DNA of 64,000 bases, taken from NCBI GenBank assembly GCA_050633785.1, contig JBOEHE010000024.1, forward strand, positions 62,001-126,000, written 5' to 3'. The notes beneath the pieces were generated by a model that saw only the letters and a program-made list of their open reading frames with translations, was not told where the DNA came from and did no database searches. Shown piece after piece: positions 52,572 through 61,245 of the stretch; the first letter of the stretch is position 1, and each line of letters starts with the position of its first letter. Source of the DNA: CALKZN01 sp050633785. Lineage in GTDB: Bacteria; Pseudomonadota; Gammaproteobacteria; Arenicellales; Arenicellaceae. Position numbers and translations under genes: made by a program.

Positions 52572-52964
52572 ATGAATGATGACAAAGATGTAGAAACAAT
52601 TGTGAAAGAAATTTTAAGCCAGTTTGACGTCAATGAAAAATCAAAGCAAATGCTGACAAACCTGACTGGCGATGAGTTTGAATTAGCTGATTTAATAAAA
52701 AAACGGCTCAATCAGGGCTACTCTTTGGTTGATGGAGTCCGCTTGGTCAATCAGTTGGGGGAACAAATTGATCTCGATACGATTAAGGAGATTGAAGCCG
52801 CAAGGGTGAACAAGGCTCAGGCTGAAACGCACCGACCAGAGCCTTGCTGTTCTTTTTGCGGAAAAAACCAACATGAGGTGGCGCGTCTAATCGAATCTCA
52901 AATAAGCAAAACATTGATTTGTGATGTTTGTGTTAAAGCCAGTTTGTCCTTGTTGAAGGAATAA
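52572..52964 (+). CDS. Small protein with a stand-alone ClpX-type C4 zinc finger
   Basis: 130 aa. The last 37 residues (about 94-130) contain CCSFCGKNQHEVARLIES...LICDVC, matching the N-terminal zinc-binding domain of ClpX (CxxC, about 20 residues, CxxC, with GK-Q-HEV after the first knuckle). There is no AAA+ domain. The first 90 residues are acidic and helical (VETIVKEILSQFDV, LADLIKKRLNQGYSL) with no signal or membrane segment. In ClpX this finger dimerises and binds substrates and adaptors, so this protein could interact with ClpX clients or adaptors; that is inference. Weak ribosome binding site before ATG 52572. Confidence 0.72.
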   Translation: MNDDKDVETIVKEILSQFDVNEKSKQMLTNLTGDEFELADLIKKRLNQGYSLVDGVRLVNQLGEQIDLDTIKEIEAARVNKAQAETHRPEPCCSFCGKNQHEVARLIESQISKTLICDVCVKASLSLLKE

Positions 52965-53051
52965 ACGTCAAGGCTACAGCTTCCTGGGCGTGAATAGCGT
53001 CTCATAAAACCAAGGTTTGATAATTGCATGTTTGACCTTTTTATCCGAGTA

Positions 53052-54599
53052 TTAAAAAGCACCAATATTAGTGCCTCCTGAACCGCTTAAATAACAGTTG
53101 CCATTGGCGTCGGGAATGAATGTTGTTGCATTGATCTCTGGAGTGGCGAATAAGCTACCTGAATCACTGATTGCTGACATGGCTGCAGTGTAGTTTAAAT
53201 CAGGTTGATTTTTACGCTGCAAAAACACGGCACTGGGGTTGGCAAAACCGAAGCGGTTGTTGCTTGATGTCAATATATCAGGGGTTGGTGTCAAGCCATC
53301 ATCATACAGTGTATTAAAATCAAGGGCTATGTCCGAAAAAAGGCTGTCCAGAAAGGCATTGTTGGTCAACGCAACGCTCACTGGTCCATTCGCCAAAGCC
53401 GGTGTGTCAGCGGTTGTTTGAATGATCGCATCACAGTTGATGACAGTGTTATGGTCAAATATTAATTCCTGCGAGGTGTTCAGATTTTGATAGTCCGGCC
53501 GGCACATTCCCGGACAGTCCTTAATTAAATTATATTCAAATGCGATTCTACCTCCTCTGGCGTATATCGCATTAGAGGTGGTGCTGTGGATATAGTTATT
53601 GATTGCGATTACGTTGGTATTTCCTGAATGTTTTCCAGTAAATGCATGATAACCGTCGCGCAGGATTGAATTTCGCACGACCAACTTGTTTGTTAGTTTG
53701 TTAGTGGAGCTGCCAACCGTTGAACGCCAACCTACTTCTCCTGCATTGCCGGTTAATGCCGCCGTATTATTATATATTTCACAATGATCTATTACATGGT
53801 CACAATCGGTAACGGACATTTCAAAAGAGACGCCACCGCTTTGTGCTGGTGAAGAACTGGGGGGCTTACCATCAAAAATACGACAGCTGATCAATTTGGC
53901 AGAGCGGCAACCCTGATGAAACATCATGCGGTTAGCGCAAGTGCCATTTTTGACCGTAAAGCCGCGGAATTCGACATCGGTATAGCGTCCTGACTCACTA
54001 CCTGCCGCAAAAATAGGCGAACTATCCCCTTGTGAGTTGCCTGCGCTGCCGGGGTAACTGCCATTTTCGGCATCAAATATGGGGCCGGCCTGGTCAGGCC
54101 ATGGAGTAAAAACCAATGGTTTGTCTTTGGTGAATAGGTTGAAGCCTCCTGAGCCATCTGACATTTGATCCTCTTCAATGTGTATCCTCATGAACTGACC
54201 ATTAATATCTTGAGAATGATCGGAGTGTTTGAAGGAGCCTCTGACATAAATCACGGTATCTGCAGGATCAATTGGAATGCTGGATTTGAATCGTTGTCCC
54301 GCAGAGTTGCGCCCACCTAAAAAATAGAAATCTTTAAAAGGGCTGAGTTGAGTGCCAGTCCCCTGATTGGTAGCATCCCCATCAACATAAATTTCCTGTG
54401 ATCTGCCCGTCACTGTGAAGGCGTCATGTCCCACGGGTAAGAGACCGACGTTATCCAGCCATGAACCATTTGAGTTACCGTTATTATCCAGAATTAGTTG
54501 ATAAAGTGGTGTCAGATATGAGTTTGCCTGACTATTTGTTGTTAACGGTAATGCACTTAAAGTGCTCACAGAAGAGAGTAAGAAGTGACGTCTATTCAT
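53052..54599 (-). CDS. Probable exported right-handed beta-helix protein
   Basis: 515 aa. The N-terminus MNRRHFLLSSVSTLSALPL has a twin-arginine RRxFL motif and a moderate hydrophobic core ending about residue 25 (NSQA), consistent with Tat export. Residues about 60-100 contain YVDGDATNQGTGTQLSPFK, the DUF1565-like opening of secreted beta-helix proteins, and residues about 200-420 hold repeated short turns of N-x-hydrophobic-hydrophobic-x-N type (CDHVIDHCEIYNNTAA, NVIAINNYIHSTTSNAIY, FDHNTVINCDA) expected of a parallel beta-helix. No catalytic motif of a lyase or glycosidase can be fixed. Monocistronic. Function unknown, possibly polysaccharide binding or cleavage. Confidence 0.7.
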   Translation of the reverse strand: MNRRHFLLSSVSTLSALPLTTNSQANSYLTPLYQLILDNNGNSNGSWLDNVGLLPVGHDAFTVTGRSQEIYVDGDATNQGTGTQLSPFKDFYFLGGRNSAGQRFKSSIPIDPADTVIYVRGSFKHSDHSQDINGQFMRIHIEEDQMSDGSGGFNLFTKDKPLVFTPWPDQAGPIFDAENGSYPGSAGNSQGDSSPIFAAGSESGRYTDVEFRGFTVKNGTCANRMMFHQGCRSAKLISCRIFDGKPPSSSPAQSGGVSFEMSVTDCDHVIDHCEIYNNTAALTGNAGEVGWRSTVGSSTNKLTNKLVVRNSILRDGYHAFTGKHSGNTNVIAINNYIHSTTSNAIYARGGRIAFEYNLIKDCPGMCRPDYQNLNTSQELIFDHNTVINCDAIIQTTADTPALANGPVSVALTNNAFLDSLFSDIALDFNTLYDDGLTPTPDILTSSNNRFGFANPSAVFLQRKNQPDLNYTAAMSAISDSGSLFATPEINATTFIPDANGNCYLSGSGGTNIGAF

Positions 54600-54876
54600 A
54601 CAACAAAATTTCCTTTTGAAAAGAACTGAATTCTAACAGTTGAATTTCAGCCAACTTGTAAAAAACGAACAGCATATATCACTTTATAAAACTGGTAATT
54701 TGAGGTGTTTAACGCCCTTAGCATTCCATTGTTGGATTAATGTTGAGAGTGTGTGTGGATCTGTCTGCTGGAAGTAAGCAATGATACTATCAATTATTCT
54801 GAACATGATAATGATGCGAAGAAGCAATTAGAGTTAGGCTAAATTCGAGACAGACTAGCATGCTGAAAAGAGTTAT

Positions 54877-55131
54877 CTAGTGCTTCCACCCAGACCGTAT
54901 CCGCTCTTTTTCGGCCAATAATTCAGTGGACTTTTCTGGAAGCTCAACAATAAGAGGTTTGATATGCTCAGTCAGTTAATGTTGGACTTCAGGTTTAATT
55001 TTTTGTGTCAGAGTTTATAGTTCTTCAAATTTTGCTTTTTTCTGATTCCGGTTCATATCTTTAGTGTCAACAGGCCTGGTTAAAATAGCTGGAATTTGAT
55101 GCTCGAATTGGACTTGATAGCGTGTTGTTTC
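54877..55131 (-). pseudogene. Decayed coding remnant with two in-frame stops
   Basis: On the minus strand an 84-codon stretch reads as coding-like sequence (TRYQVQFEHQIPAILTRP, later LTEHIKPLIVELPEKSTELL and ending RSGWKH) but is broken by two TAA codons and has no start. I do not recognise the parent family. The surrounding 54600-55385 region is otherwise noncoding and AT-rich, fitting a decayed accessory gene. Confidence 0.35.
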
Positions 55132-55318
55132 TCATAAATTTTGATCTCTGAAGAAGGTTGTTTATTATTGGCTATATCATGAAAGCACAGATGGTGACGA
55201 TAATTTTTCTATAAATAGGTTTTCAACGCTGTTTATGCGAAAAGTTCATATGTTTTCAAGATTTAACCGTAGAAATGAGTTAAATTAGCGTAAAGAAGAG
55301 CCATTGTTGCCAGTATTT

Positions 55319-55363
55319 TCAGCTTAGTTTTTATAGTGAATACCATCTCAAAAACTAAGCTGA
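55319..55363. promoter_or_regulatory. 14-bp perfect inverted repeat upstream of the NADH dehydrogenase gene
   Basis: TCAGCTTAGTTTTT / AAAAACTAAGCTGA (55319-55332, 55350-55363) with a 17-nt spacer, ending 22 bp before the ATG at 55386. It may be a regulator operator or a leader hairpin; no T-run follows. Confidence 0.5.
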
Positions 55364-55385
55364 ATATATTTTGAGAATACCAACA

Positions 55386-56696
55386 ATGAAAACTAAACAA
55401 CACATTGTCATCGTAGGTGGTGGCGCAGGTGGCCTGGAACTGGCTACCAAACTGGGGCATAAATTAGGCAAAAAAAATACAGCAAAAATAACACTGGTTG
55501 ATCGCAATGCCGTGCATATCTGGAAACCCTTGCTGCACGAAGTGGCAACGGGTTCAATGGATACTGAAATTGATGGTGTTGTGTACCGGGCACATGCTGC
55601 CAAGCATCACTACCAGTTTCAGGTGGGCGATTTATCGTATGTTGATTCTGCCAATAAGACGATTACCCTGGCACCATTGTTATCACAAGATAATGGCAGT
55701 CTGGTTTTACCTGAACGCAAGATCAGCTATGACACTTTGGTACTTGCTATCGGCAGCACCAGTAATGATTTTGGTACTCCGGGTGTCAGCGAGCACTGCT
55801 ATATGTTGGATTCCAGTCAACAAGCCCAGCGCTTTCAGCGAAAATTATTGAATAGTTTTCTGCGCAATAGCCAAGCTGTTGATGAAAATGATGGCATTCC
55901 GGTAACTAAACTGGCTATTGTTGGTGCAGGGGCGACAGGAGTTGAACTCTCGGCTGAGCTGTATCATGTGGTTGAGCTGGTTGGAAATTATGATGTTGAT
56001 AATAAACCCGGTCAGCGCCTTGCAATTGAATTGATCGAAGCTGGTCCACGGATCTTACCAGCCTTACCTGAGCGCATTGCTGACGCTGCTGCAAAAGAAT
56101 TAGAAAAGCTGGGAGTCACTATCCACCGTGACAAACGTATTGTCGGGGCACAGGAAGATGGATTTATTGATGCCGATGGCAATAAGATTGAAGCTGACCT
56201 TATGGTTTGGTCTGCGGGAGTCAAATCAGCGGACTGGCTTGCTGACATTGGTTTGGCTGTTAATCGGGGCAACCAGATTGTCTGTCATCGCACTTTGAAG
56301 TCTGAAAATGATACATCTATTTATGCGATAGGTGATTGTTGTGGGGTTGAAATGGCAGATGGCCAACGAGTACCACCCAGAGCACAGTCGGCTCATCAAA
56401 TGGCAAGTGTTGTGGCGAAAAACATACAAAATGAGCTAAAAGGGTTGGAGTTGGTTGAGTTTAAGTATAAAGACTATGGCTCATTAGTGAATTTGAGCCG
56501 ATTTTCTACCGTGGGTAGCTTGATGGGAAATCTAGTCAAAGGCAGCATGTTCGTTGAAGGCAGAATAGCCAGGCTCATGTATTTGTCATTATATCGAATG
56601 CATCAACTGGCGATTCATGGTTATTTCAAAGGGTCATTTATCATCATCATGAGCAAATTGTCTAAATTAATCCGCCCCAAAATGAAGTTGCACTAA
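55386..56696 (+). CDS. ndh: Type II NADH dehydrogenase (NDH-2)
   Basis: Non-proton-pumping NADH:quinone oxidoreductase bound to the inner membrane face. About 436 aa from ATG 55386 (an in-frame TTG at 55371 is less likely). FAD motif IVIVGGGAGGLELATKLG at the start, VDRNAVHIWKPLLHEVATG near residue 40 as in Ndh, second dinucleotide motif LAIVGAGATGVELSAEL (about residue 180), and the FAD-binding YAIGDCCGVEMADG near 310. The C-terminal 60 residues are amphipathic/hydrophobic. It stands alone, preceded by a strong inverted repeat. Confidence 0.92.
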   Translation: MKTKQHIVIVGGGAGGLELATKLGHKLGKKNTAKITLVDRNAVHIWKPLLHEVATGSMDTEIDGVVYRAHAAKHHYQFQVGDLSYVDSANKTITLAPLLSQDNGSLVLPERKISYDTLVLAIGSTSNDFGTPGVSEHCYMLDSSQQAQRFQRKLLNSFLRNSQAVDENDGIPVTKLAIVGAGATGVELSAELYHVVELVGNYDVDNKPGQRLAIELIEAGPRILPALPERIADAAAKELEKLGVTIHRDKRIVGAQEDGFIDADGNKIEADLMVWSAGVKSADWLADIGLAVNRGNQIVCHRTLKSENDTSIYAIGDCCGVEMADGQRVPPRAQSAHQMASVVAKNIQNELKGLELVEFKYKDYGSLVNLSRFSTVGSLMGNLVKGSMFVEGRIARLMYLSLYRMHQLAIHGYFKGSFIIIMSKLSKLIRPKMKLH

Positions 56697-56882
56697 AAGC
56701 GCTTGTTCGCACTGATTTCAGTCTTGTTGTTGGAGTAAAGTGTAAGGCGTTAATTGTTTAGCTTTTTCTATTCAGCCCAGCTGCTACGGACAAAGAGTGA
56801 ACAATGGTTGGTCGTTCGAATAAATAGCACACGGTAATGTCATTACTGAACAGTGGTGACCATTGGATTAGTCTCCAAGGAT

Positions 56883-56919
56883 CAGGTAACAGCAATTCTG
56901 CTTGTTGCCTGACTCTTTT
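56883..56919 (+). terminator. Terminator candidate downstream of ndh
   Basis: Nearly perfect stem CAGGTAACAGC / GCTTGTTGCCTG (one bulge) with an AATTCT loop, followed by ACTCTTTT. It lies 187 bp after ndh and 90 bp before the glycan cluster. The rest of the 312-bp gap (56697-57008) holds no ORF or recognised site. Confidence 0.45.
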
Positions 56920-57008
56920 GTTGGTTTAATACAATTATTGTTTTGAGTCTAAGTTGTCCTGTCACAATAATTTGATTGTCAGTTGACCCTGAGGAAGAAA
57001 CCAATGCG

Positions 57009-57944
57009 ATGTTTATAACGAGAAAACCTGAACTTTCCGTTGTTATGCCTGTTTATAATGCGGAGAGGTATTTAAGCAAAGCTGTTGAGAGCATCCTGGC
57101 TCAAACTTTCAAGAATTTTGAATTCCTGATAATCGACGATGGATCAACGGATAGTTCAATTTCTATATTGCAGCAATACGCACAAGGTGATTCACGGGTT
57201 CAGCTGATCCGCCTTGCCCACAGCGGAATTGTCAACGCTTTAAACCGAGGCCTTGCAGAAGCACAAGGTGAGTTCATAGCCCGAATGGATGCTGATGATA
57301 TTGCATTGCCTCAGCGACTTCAGGTTCAGGTAGATTACCTGCGCCAAAAGCAGGATTGTATAGGAGTTGGTTGTCAGGTTGAACTTATCGATCCACAAGG
57401 ACAGATGATTGGTTCAAAGCATTTACCCTTGTCTCACAATGATATTGATCAGGCTTTGCTTAAAGGGCATGGTGATTACATTTGTCACCCAGGCTTTACG
57501 GTTCGACGCGCAGCGATGGTTGCCTTGCAAGGGTATTCAACAGATTGTGAGTACGCCGAAGACCTTGATTTGTTTTTGCGTCTGGCTGAGCAGGGAGAGT
57601 TGATCAACCTCCCTGATATTTTATTGCATTATCGGCAACACTTGGAAAGTATCTGTTATACACAAACCAAGCAGCAGCGATCAATTGTCAGACACTGTAT
57701 TCAGACGGCATTGAAAAGGCGTGGTCTTCAAGCGTCTCTCATGGCAGAAGTGGTTCTTCCAGAACCGAGGAACCGACCAGAAGTTTATCAGGACTGGGCT
57801 AGAAGGGCTTTGAAAAATGGGCATCTGCGAACCGCAGCAGGTTATACCTGCAGAAGCCTTTTATATCGACCATGGTCATGGCAATCGTGGAAATTATTAA
57901 GAGAAATCAGTTCCTGGAAGGTACCGGTTGATGCAAAAGCCTGA
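57009..57944 (+). CDS. Family 2 glycosyltransferase
   Basis: Inverting GT-A glycosyltransferase, cytosolic, about 311 aa from ATG 57009 (an in-frame TTG at 56976 is a weaker start). LSVVMPVYNAERYLSKAVESIL and LIIDDGSTDSS form the nucleotide-binding core, GEFIARMDADDIA carries the DxD metal motif (about residue 90), and GYSTDCEYAEDLDLFLRL contains the ED base region. No membrane helix except weak hydrophobicity at the C-terminus. First gene of the plus-strand glycan cluster. Donor and acceptor sugars are unknown. Confidence 0.88.
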   Translation: MFITRKPELSVVMPVYNAERYLSKAVESILAQTFKNFEFLIIDDGSTDSSISILQQYAQGDSRVQLIRLAHSGIVNALNRGLAEAQGEFIARMDADDIALPQRLQVQVDYLRQKQDCIGVGCQVELIDPQGQMIGSKHLPLSHNDIDQALLKGHGDYICHPGFTVRRAAMVALQGYSTDCEYAEDLDLFLRLAEQGELINLPDILLHYRQHLESICYTQTKQQRSIVRHCIQTALKRRGLQASLMAEVVLPEPRNRPEVYQDWARRALKNGHLRTAAGYTCRSLLYRPWSWQSWKLLREISSWKVPVDAKA

Positions 57945-58019
57945 GCTGCGAGCAATCAACAGGAGAGATATTAATGCATTACTGGCTCAACCAGTCAATT
58001 CTGTAGATAACGGGGGAAT

Positions 58020-59318
58020 ATGAATAATTTGATATTAGGTGGCGGGGTCACAGGATTGGCGGCAGGTATTGCGTCGAATTTGCCAGTGTTTGAAGCACAC
58101 ACTTCACCGGGAGGGATTTGCTCTTCTTATTATATTCGACCGGGTGATAGCACCCGTTTGCCGGTAGCTCCAGAAGATGGCGAAGCTTACCGTTTCGAAT
58201 TGGGTGGGGGGCATTGGCTCTTTGGTGGAGACGAAGCAATACTCCATTTCATCCAAAACCTTGTTCCCTTGCAGACATACACACGCAGTAGCTCTATCTA
58301 CTTCAGTGCAGATGATTTGTATGTACCTTATCCTTTACAGCACAACTTACGCTATCTGCCCCAGCAAATCAGGGCGAATGCACTAATCGAAATGTCACGT
58401 CCTTCAGGTTCTTATGTCACGATGAAACAGTGGCAAAGAGAGAGTTTTGGTGACACATTGTGTGAGAAATTCTTCTTTCCATTCCATGAACTGTATACCG
58501 CTGGATTATATGATCAGATAGCACCACAGGATGGTTATAAATCACCGGTAAATCTCTCTTTGGCTGTCCAAGGTGCGTTCGAGAGTACATCGCAAGTGGG
58601 CTATAACACGAGCTATGTCTACCCTGAGAATGGACTCAATGAGTTGACTCAGTGTATGTCGAATCTGTGTGATATACGTTTCAAAAAGCGTGTTGTTGGA
58701 ATTGATGTTAATTCTAGAGTCGTTTCATTTGCTGATGGCAATGAAGAACAGTATGACGAACTTATCTCGACCCTGCCATTAAATAAAACGTTGGAATTAT
58801 CTGGAGTGAGTGTTAATGCAGCAGCTGACCCCTATGTTTCGGTTCTGGTATTAAATATTGGTGCTGTGAAAGCAGATAAATGTCCAGGTGATCACTGGTG
58901 TTATACCCCTGACACCAGAAGTGGCTTTCATCGAGTGGGTTTCTACTCCAATGTTGATCGGTCATTTATGCCCGAATCTGCTCGTGAACAACACAACAGG
59001 ACGAGTATTTATGTTGAACGGGCCTATCCTGGTGGAAATAAACCATCAGACACTGAGATAAAGGAATTTTCCGATGCCGTTATCAGTGAATTGCAGGATT
59101 GGGGCTATATCTCCAGTATCGAAGTTGTTGATCCTACCTGGATTGATGTTGCTTATACCTGGTCATGGCCGGGCTCTCAATGGCAACAACAATCTCTGGG
59201 TGCTTTGCAGCAACAGGGTATTCATATGGTTGGTCGTTACGGTCGTTGGAAATTTCAGGGTATTGCCGATTCAATCCGAGATGGTTTTGTTGCGGGTTCG
59301 TGCTTCAAGCAGCGTTAA
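58020..59318 (+). CDS. FAD-dependent protein of the UDP-galactopyranose mutase/amine oxidase-like type
   Basis: 432 aa flavoprotein. NNLILGGGVTGLAAGI gives the N-terminal Rossmann FAD site, EAHTSPGGICSSY is the adenosine-ribose segment, FELGGGHWLFGG corresponds to the flavin-contacting stretch of UGM-like proteins, and ELISTLPLNKTLEL plus the C-terminal GRYGRWKFQGIADSIRDG are shared with UGM-like oxidoreductases found in glycan clusters. Whether it makes galactofuranose or modifies another sugar cannot be told. CGGGGG precedes the ATG. Second gene of the cluster. Confidence 0.78.
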   Translation: MNNLILGGGVTGLAAGIASNLPVFEAHTSPGGICSSYYIRPGDSTRLPVAPEDGEAYRFELGGGHWLFGGDEAILHFIQNLVPLQTYTRSSSIYFSADDLYVPYPLQHNLRYLPQQIRANALIEMSRPSGSYVTMKQWQRESFGDTLCEKFFFPFHELYTAGLYDQIAPQDGYKSPVNLSLAVQGAFESTSQVGYNTSYVYPENGLNELTQCMSNLCDIRFKKRVVGIDVNSRVVSFADGNEEQYDELISTLPLNKTLELSGVSVNAAADPYVSVLVLNIGAVKADKCPGDHWCYTPDTRSGFHRVGFYSNVDRSFMPESAREQHNRTSIYVERAYPGGNKPSDTEIKEFSDAVISELQDWGYISSIEVVDPTWIDVAYTWSWPGSQWQQQSLGALQQQGIHMVGRYGRWKFQGIADSIRDGFVAGSCFKQR

Positions 59319-59404
59319 TGGAATCTCTATGTATGCAAGTCATAATCAAATCTGCGTTATAAAGATCATGATAATAGTTAAGTTGAATGATTTCAGACTG
59401 ATGC

Positions 59405-60376
59405 ATGGCAAACACTAATGATATGAACTTTTCTGTACGCTTATCGCCATTAATCACTCATTTGCAATGTAGCATGCATGATACCTATCTGCGTAGCAGA
59501 GAGTTTGATGTGCGTGATTCCATTATCTTGTGCACTGAACCAAGATCAGGAGGAACCTGGTTGATGGAAACATTGGCTTATGATCCCTTGGTGATATCGA
59601 ATTGGGAACCGCTGCATCCGAAACAGGCTGATATTGTACCTGTCGAGCTTAAATGGGGAACGCGGCCTTACCTCAGAGAACATATCAAAGATCCTATCGC
59701 CAGCCAATTGATGCAGGATATTTTGACCTTAAAGAAAAACTCCCCATGGACTTTGCGCTACAGCAAATCATTGTCAAAACTTTGTAGAGGCAAAAAAGTG
59801 ATGACGAAATTTGTCAGGGCCAGTCTGTTGCTCCCTTGGTTGTGTAATACATTTGAATTCAGATATCGGCCCTTGTATCTACTCAGGCATCCTTTGCCAA
59901 CCGTACTTTCGCAAGCATCGAACTTTTACTCACAAAATGAAAATAGCAACACGTTTCAGTTACCAGATTCCATTAACAATGATATCTACGGTGTTCATTT
60001 TAGTTATTTGCAAAGTCTTGAGAGCACGATTGAGCAGTTGCTGGCACTGTGGTGCATCCATAATAAAACGGTAATAGAACAAAGTGATAACGAACGCCGT
60101 TGGCGTTTGGTCTTCTATGAGAATCTAGTGACAAATCCAGAGGCAGAGTTTTCAGAAATCTGCCAACAACTTGGCCTGGAGATAGAGCTTAATACGGTTG
60201 ATTTTAAACGAGCAAGTTCAACTGATTTTCAAGGTGCTTTTCAACAAGATAGCGATAATCAATTATCAAAGTGGAGATCACACTTGTCCGATGAAACTTT
60301 ATTCAAACTGCAATCAATTCTTGACTATTTTGGGGTACATATTTACTCGGTCAACAGTGATTATCCTGTTTTCTAG
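59405..60376 (+). CDS. PAPS-dependent sulfotransferase
   Basis: 323 aa. CTEPRSGGTWLMETL (about residue 46) is the 5'-phosphosulfate loop of PAPS-dependent sulfotransferases, and YLLRHPLPTVLSQASNFY (about 160) the 3'-phosphate region; RWRLVFYENLVTNPEAEF follows as in carbohydrate sulfotransferases. No signal peptide, so a cytosolic enzyme acting on a nucleotide or lipid-linked glycan precursor is likely. In the centre of the glycan cluster, consistent with a sulfated surface polysaccharide. Acceptor unknown. Confidence 0.85.
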   Translation: MANTNDMNFSVRLSPLITHLQCSMHDTYLRSREFDVRDSIILCTEPRSGGTWLMETLAYDPLVISNWEPLHPKQADIVPVELKWGTRPYLREHIKDPIASQLMQDILTLKKNSPWTLRYSKSLSKLCRGKKVMTKFVRASLLLPWLCNTFEFRYRPLYLLRHPLPTVLSQASNFYSQNENSNTFQLPDSINNDIYGVHFSYLQSLESTIEQLLALWCIHNKTVIEQSDNERRWRLVFYENLVTNPEAEFSEICQQLGLEIELNTVDFKRASSTDFQGAFQQDSDNQLSKWRSHLSDETLFKLQSILDYFGVHIYSVNSDYPVF

Positions 60377-60476
60377 ATATTCACATTGTATATGCAATTA
60401 GAGAGTGTTAACTGGTTTTTTGGCCTTTGTTTTCACCCCGACTAACCTGCAACTATTAAGGAGTCAGCTGTTAATA

Positions 60477-61223
60477 ATGAATTTACTTAAGCCTTCGTTT
60501 TCGCCGTGGAAGTTGGATGATATTACTTTTGTCGTGACTGTCTGCAATGCCTATAAAGATAGATTTGAAGCTATTCGTGACACATGGGCTACGCAAGCCT
60601 CCAAGGTTGTTTATCTGGCAGGAAGCCCTGATTCACATCAGGGCTGGCAAGGGTATGAGACGGGTGATGACTATGCCTCGGTGCCTCGTCGCTTTCATGA
60701 ATTTGTGCGTGATTATACCGATAGGAATATGTTTGAAAATGGCAGCAAATGGTGGGTTATCGTCGACGATGATACCTGGGTTTTTCCTGAGAGAATGGTC
60801 GAATTGTTATCACGCTGTTCAGAGCCAGATGTTCCTGTGCTGGCAGGGACTTTTTATCCAACCACTGAAGCTGATTTGAAGAAATGCACACATAAGCCTG
60901 AGCAATATAAAGGTCTGTGGTTTGTGTGTGGAGGCAATGGCATGATTTTTAACCGGGAAGCTCTGATTGCCATTGGGCACTACCTGAATGAGAACCCTGA
61001 TTATCCGTCAAACCTGCATGGTGATATCACTCTGAGCTGGTTATATAATGAAATCTCTGCCAATAGACAATGCATAGAAACCAGTCCTCTGAGCGCCGAA
61101 CAATTATTGGCGGGGAGTCAATCTGCTTTTGCCAGTACCGCTCATCCGGTACCGCCTGAGTATATGTATAAAATATTCAGAGCAAATTATGCTCAAACTG
61201 GTCAATCCGTATATAGCAAATAA
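60477..61223 (+). CDS. Fringe-like glycosyltransferase (GT31-type fold)
   Basis: About 248 aa from ATG 60477, preferred because the 24 codons upstream of it in frame lack family features; AAGGAG at 60457-60462 is 14 bases away. FVVTVCNAYKDRFEAIRDTW opens as in Fringe/galactosyltransferase-31 proteins; WWVIVDDDTWVFPERM holds the DDD metal motif (about residue 95), and WFVCGGNGMIFNREAL is the conserved late motif. GT31 is common in animals and rarer in bacteria. The sugar donated is unknown. Confidence 0.82.
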   Translation: MNLLKPSFSPWKLDDITFVVTVCNAYKDRFEAIRDTWATQASKVVYLAGSPDSHQGWQGYETGDDYASVPRRFHEFVRDYTDRNMFENGSKWWVIVDDDTWVFPERMVELLSRCSEPDVPVLAGTFYPTTEADLKKCTHKPEQYKGLWFVCGGNGMIFNREALIAIGHYLNENPDYPSNLHGDITLSWLYNEISANRQCIETSPLSAEQLLAGSQSAFASTAHPVPPEYMYKIFRANYAQTGQSVYSK

Positions 61224-61245
61224 GGTCAACCTAATGGGAGTCGAT

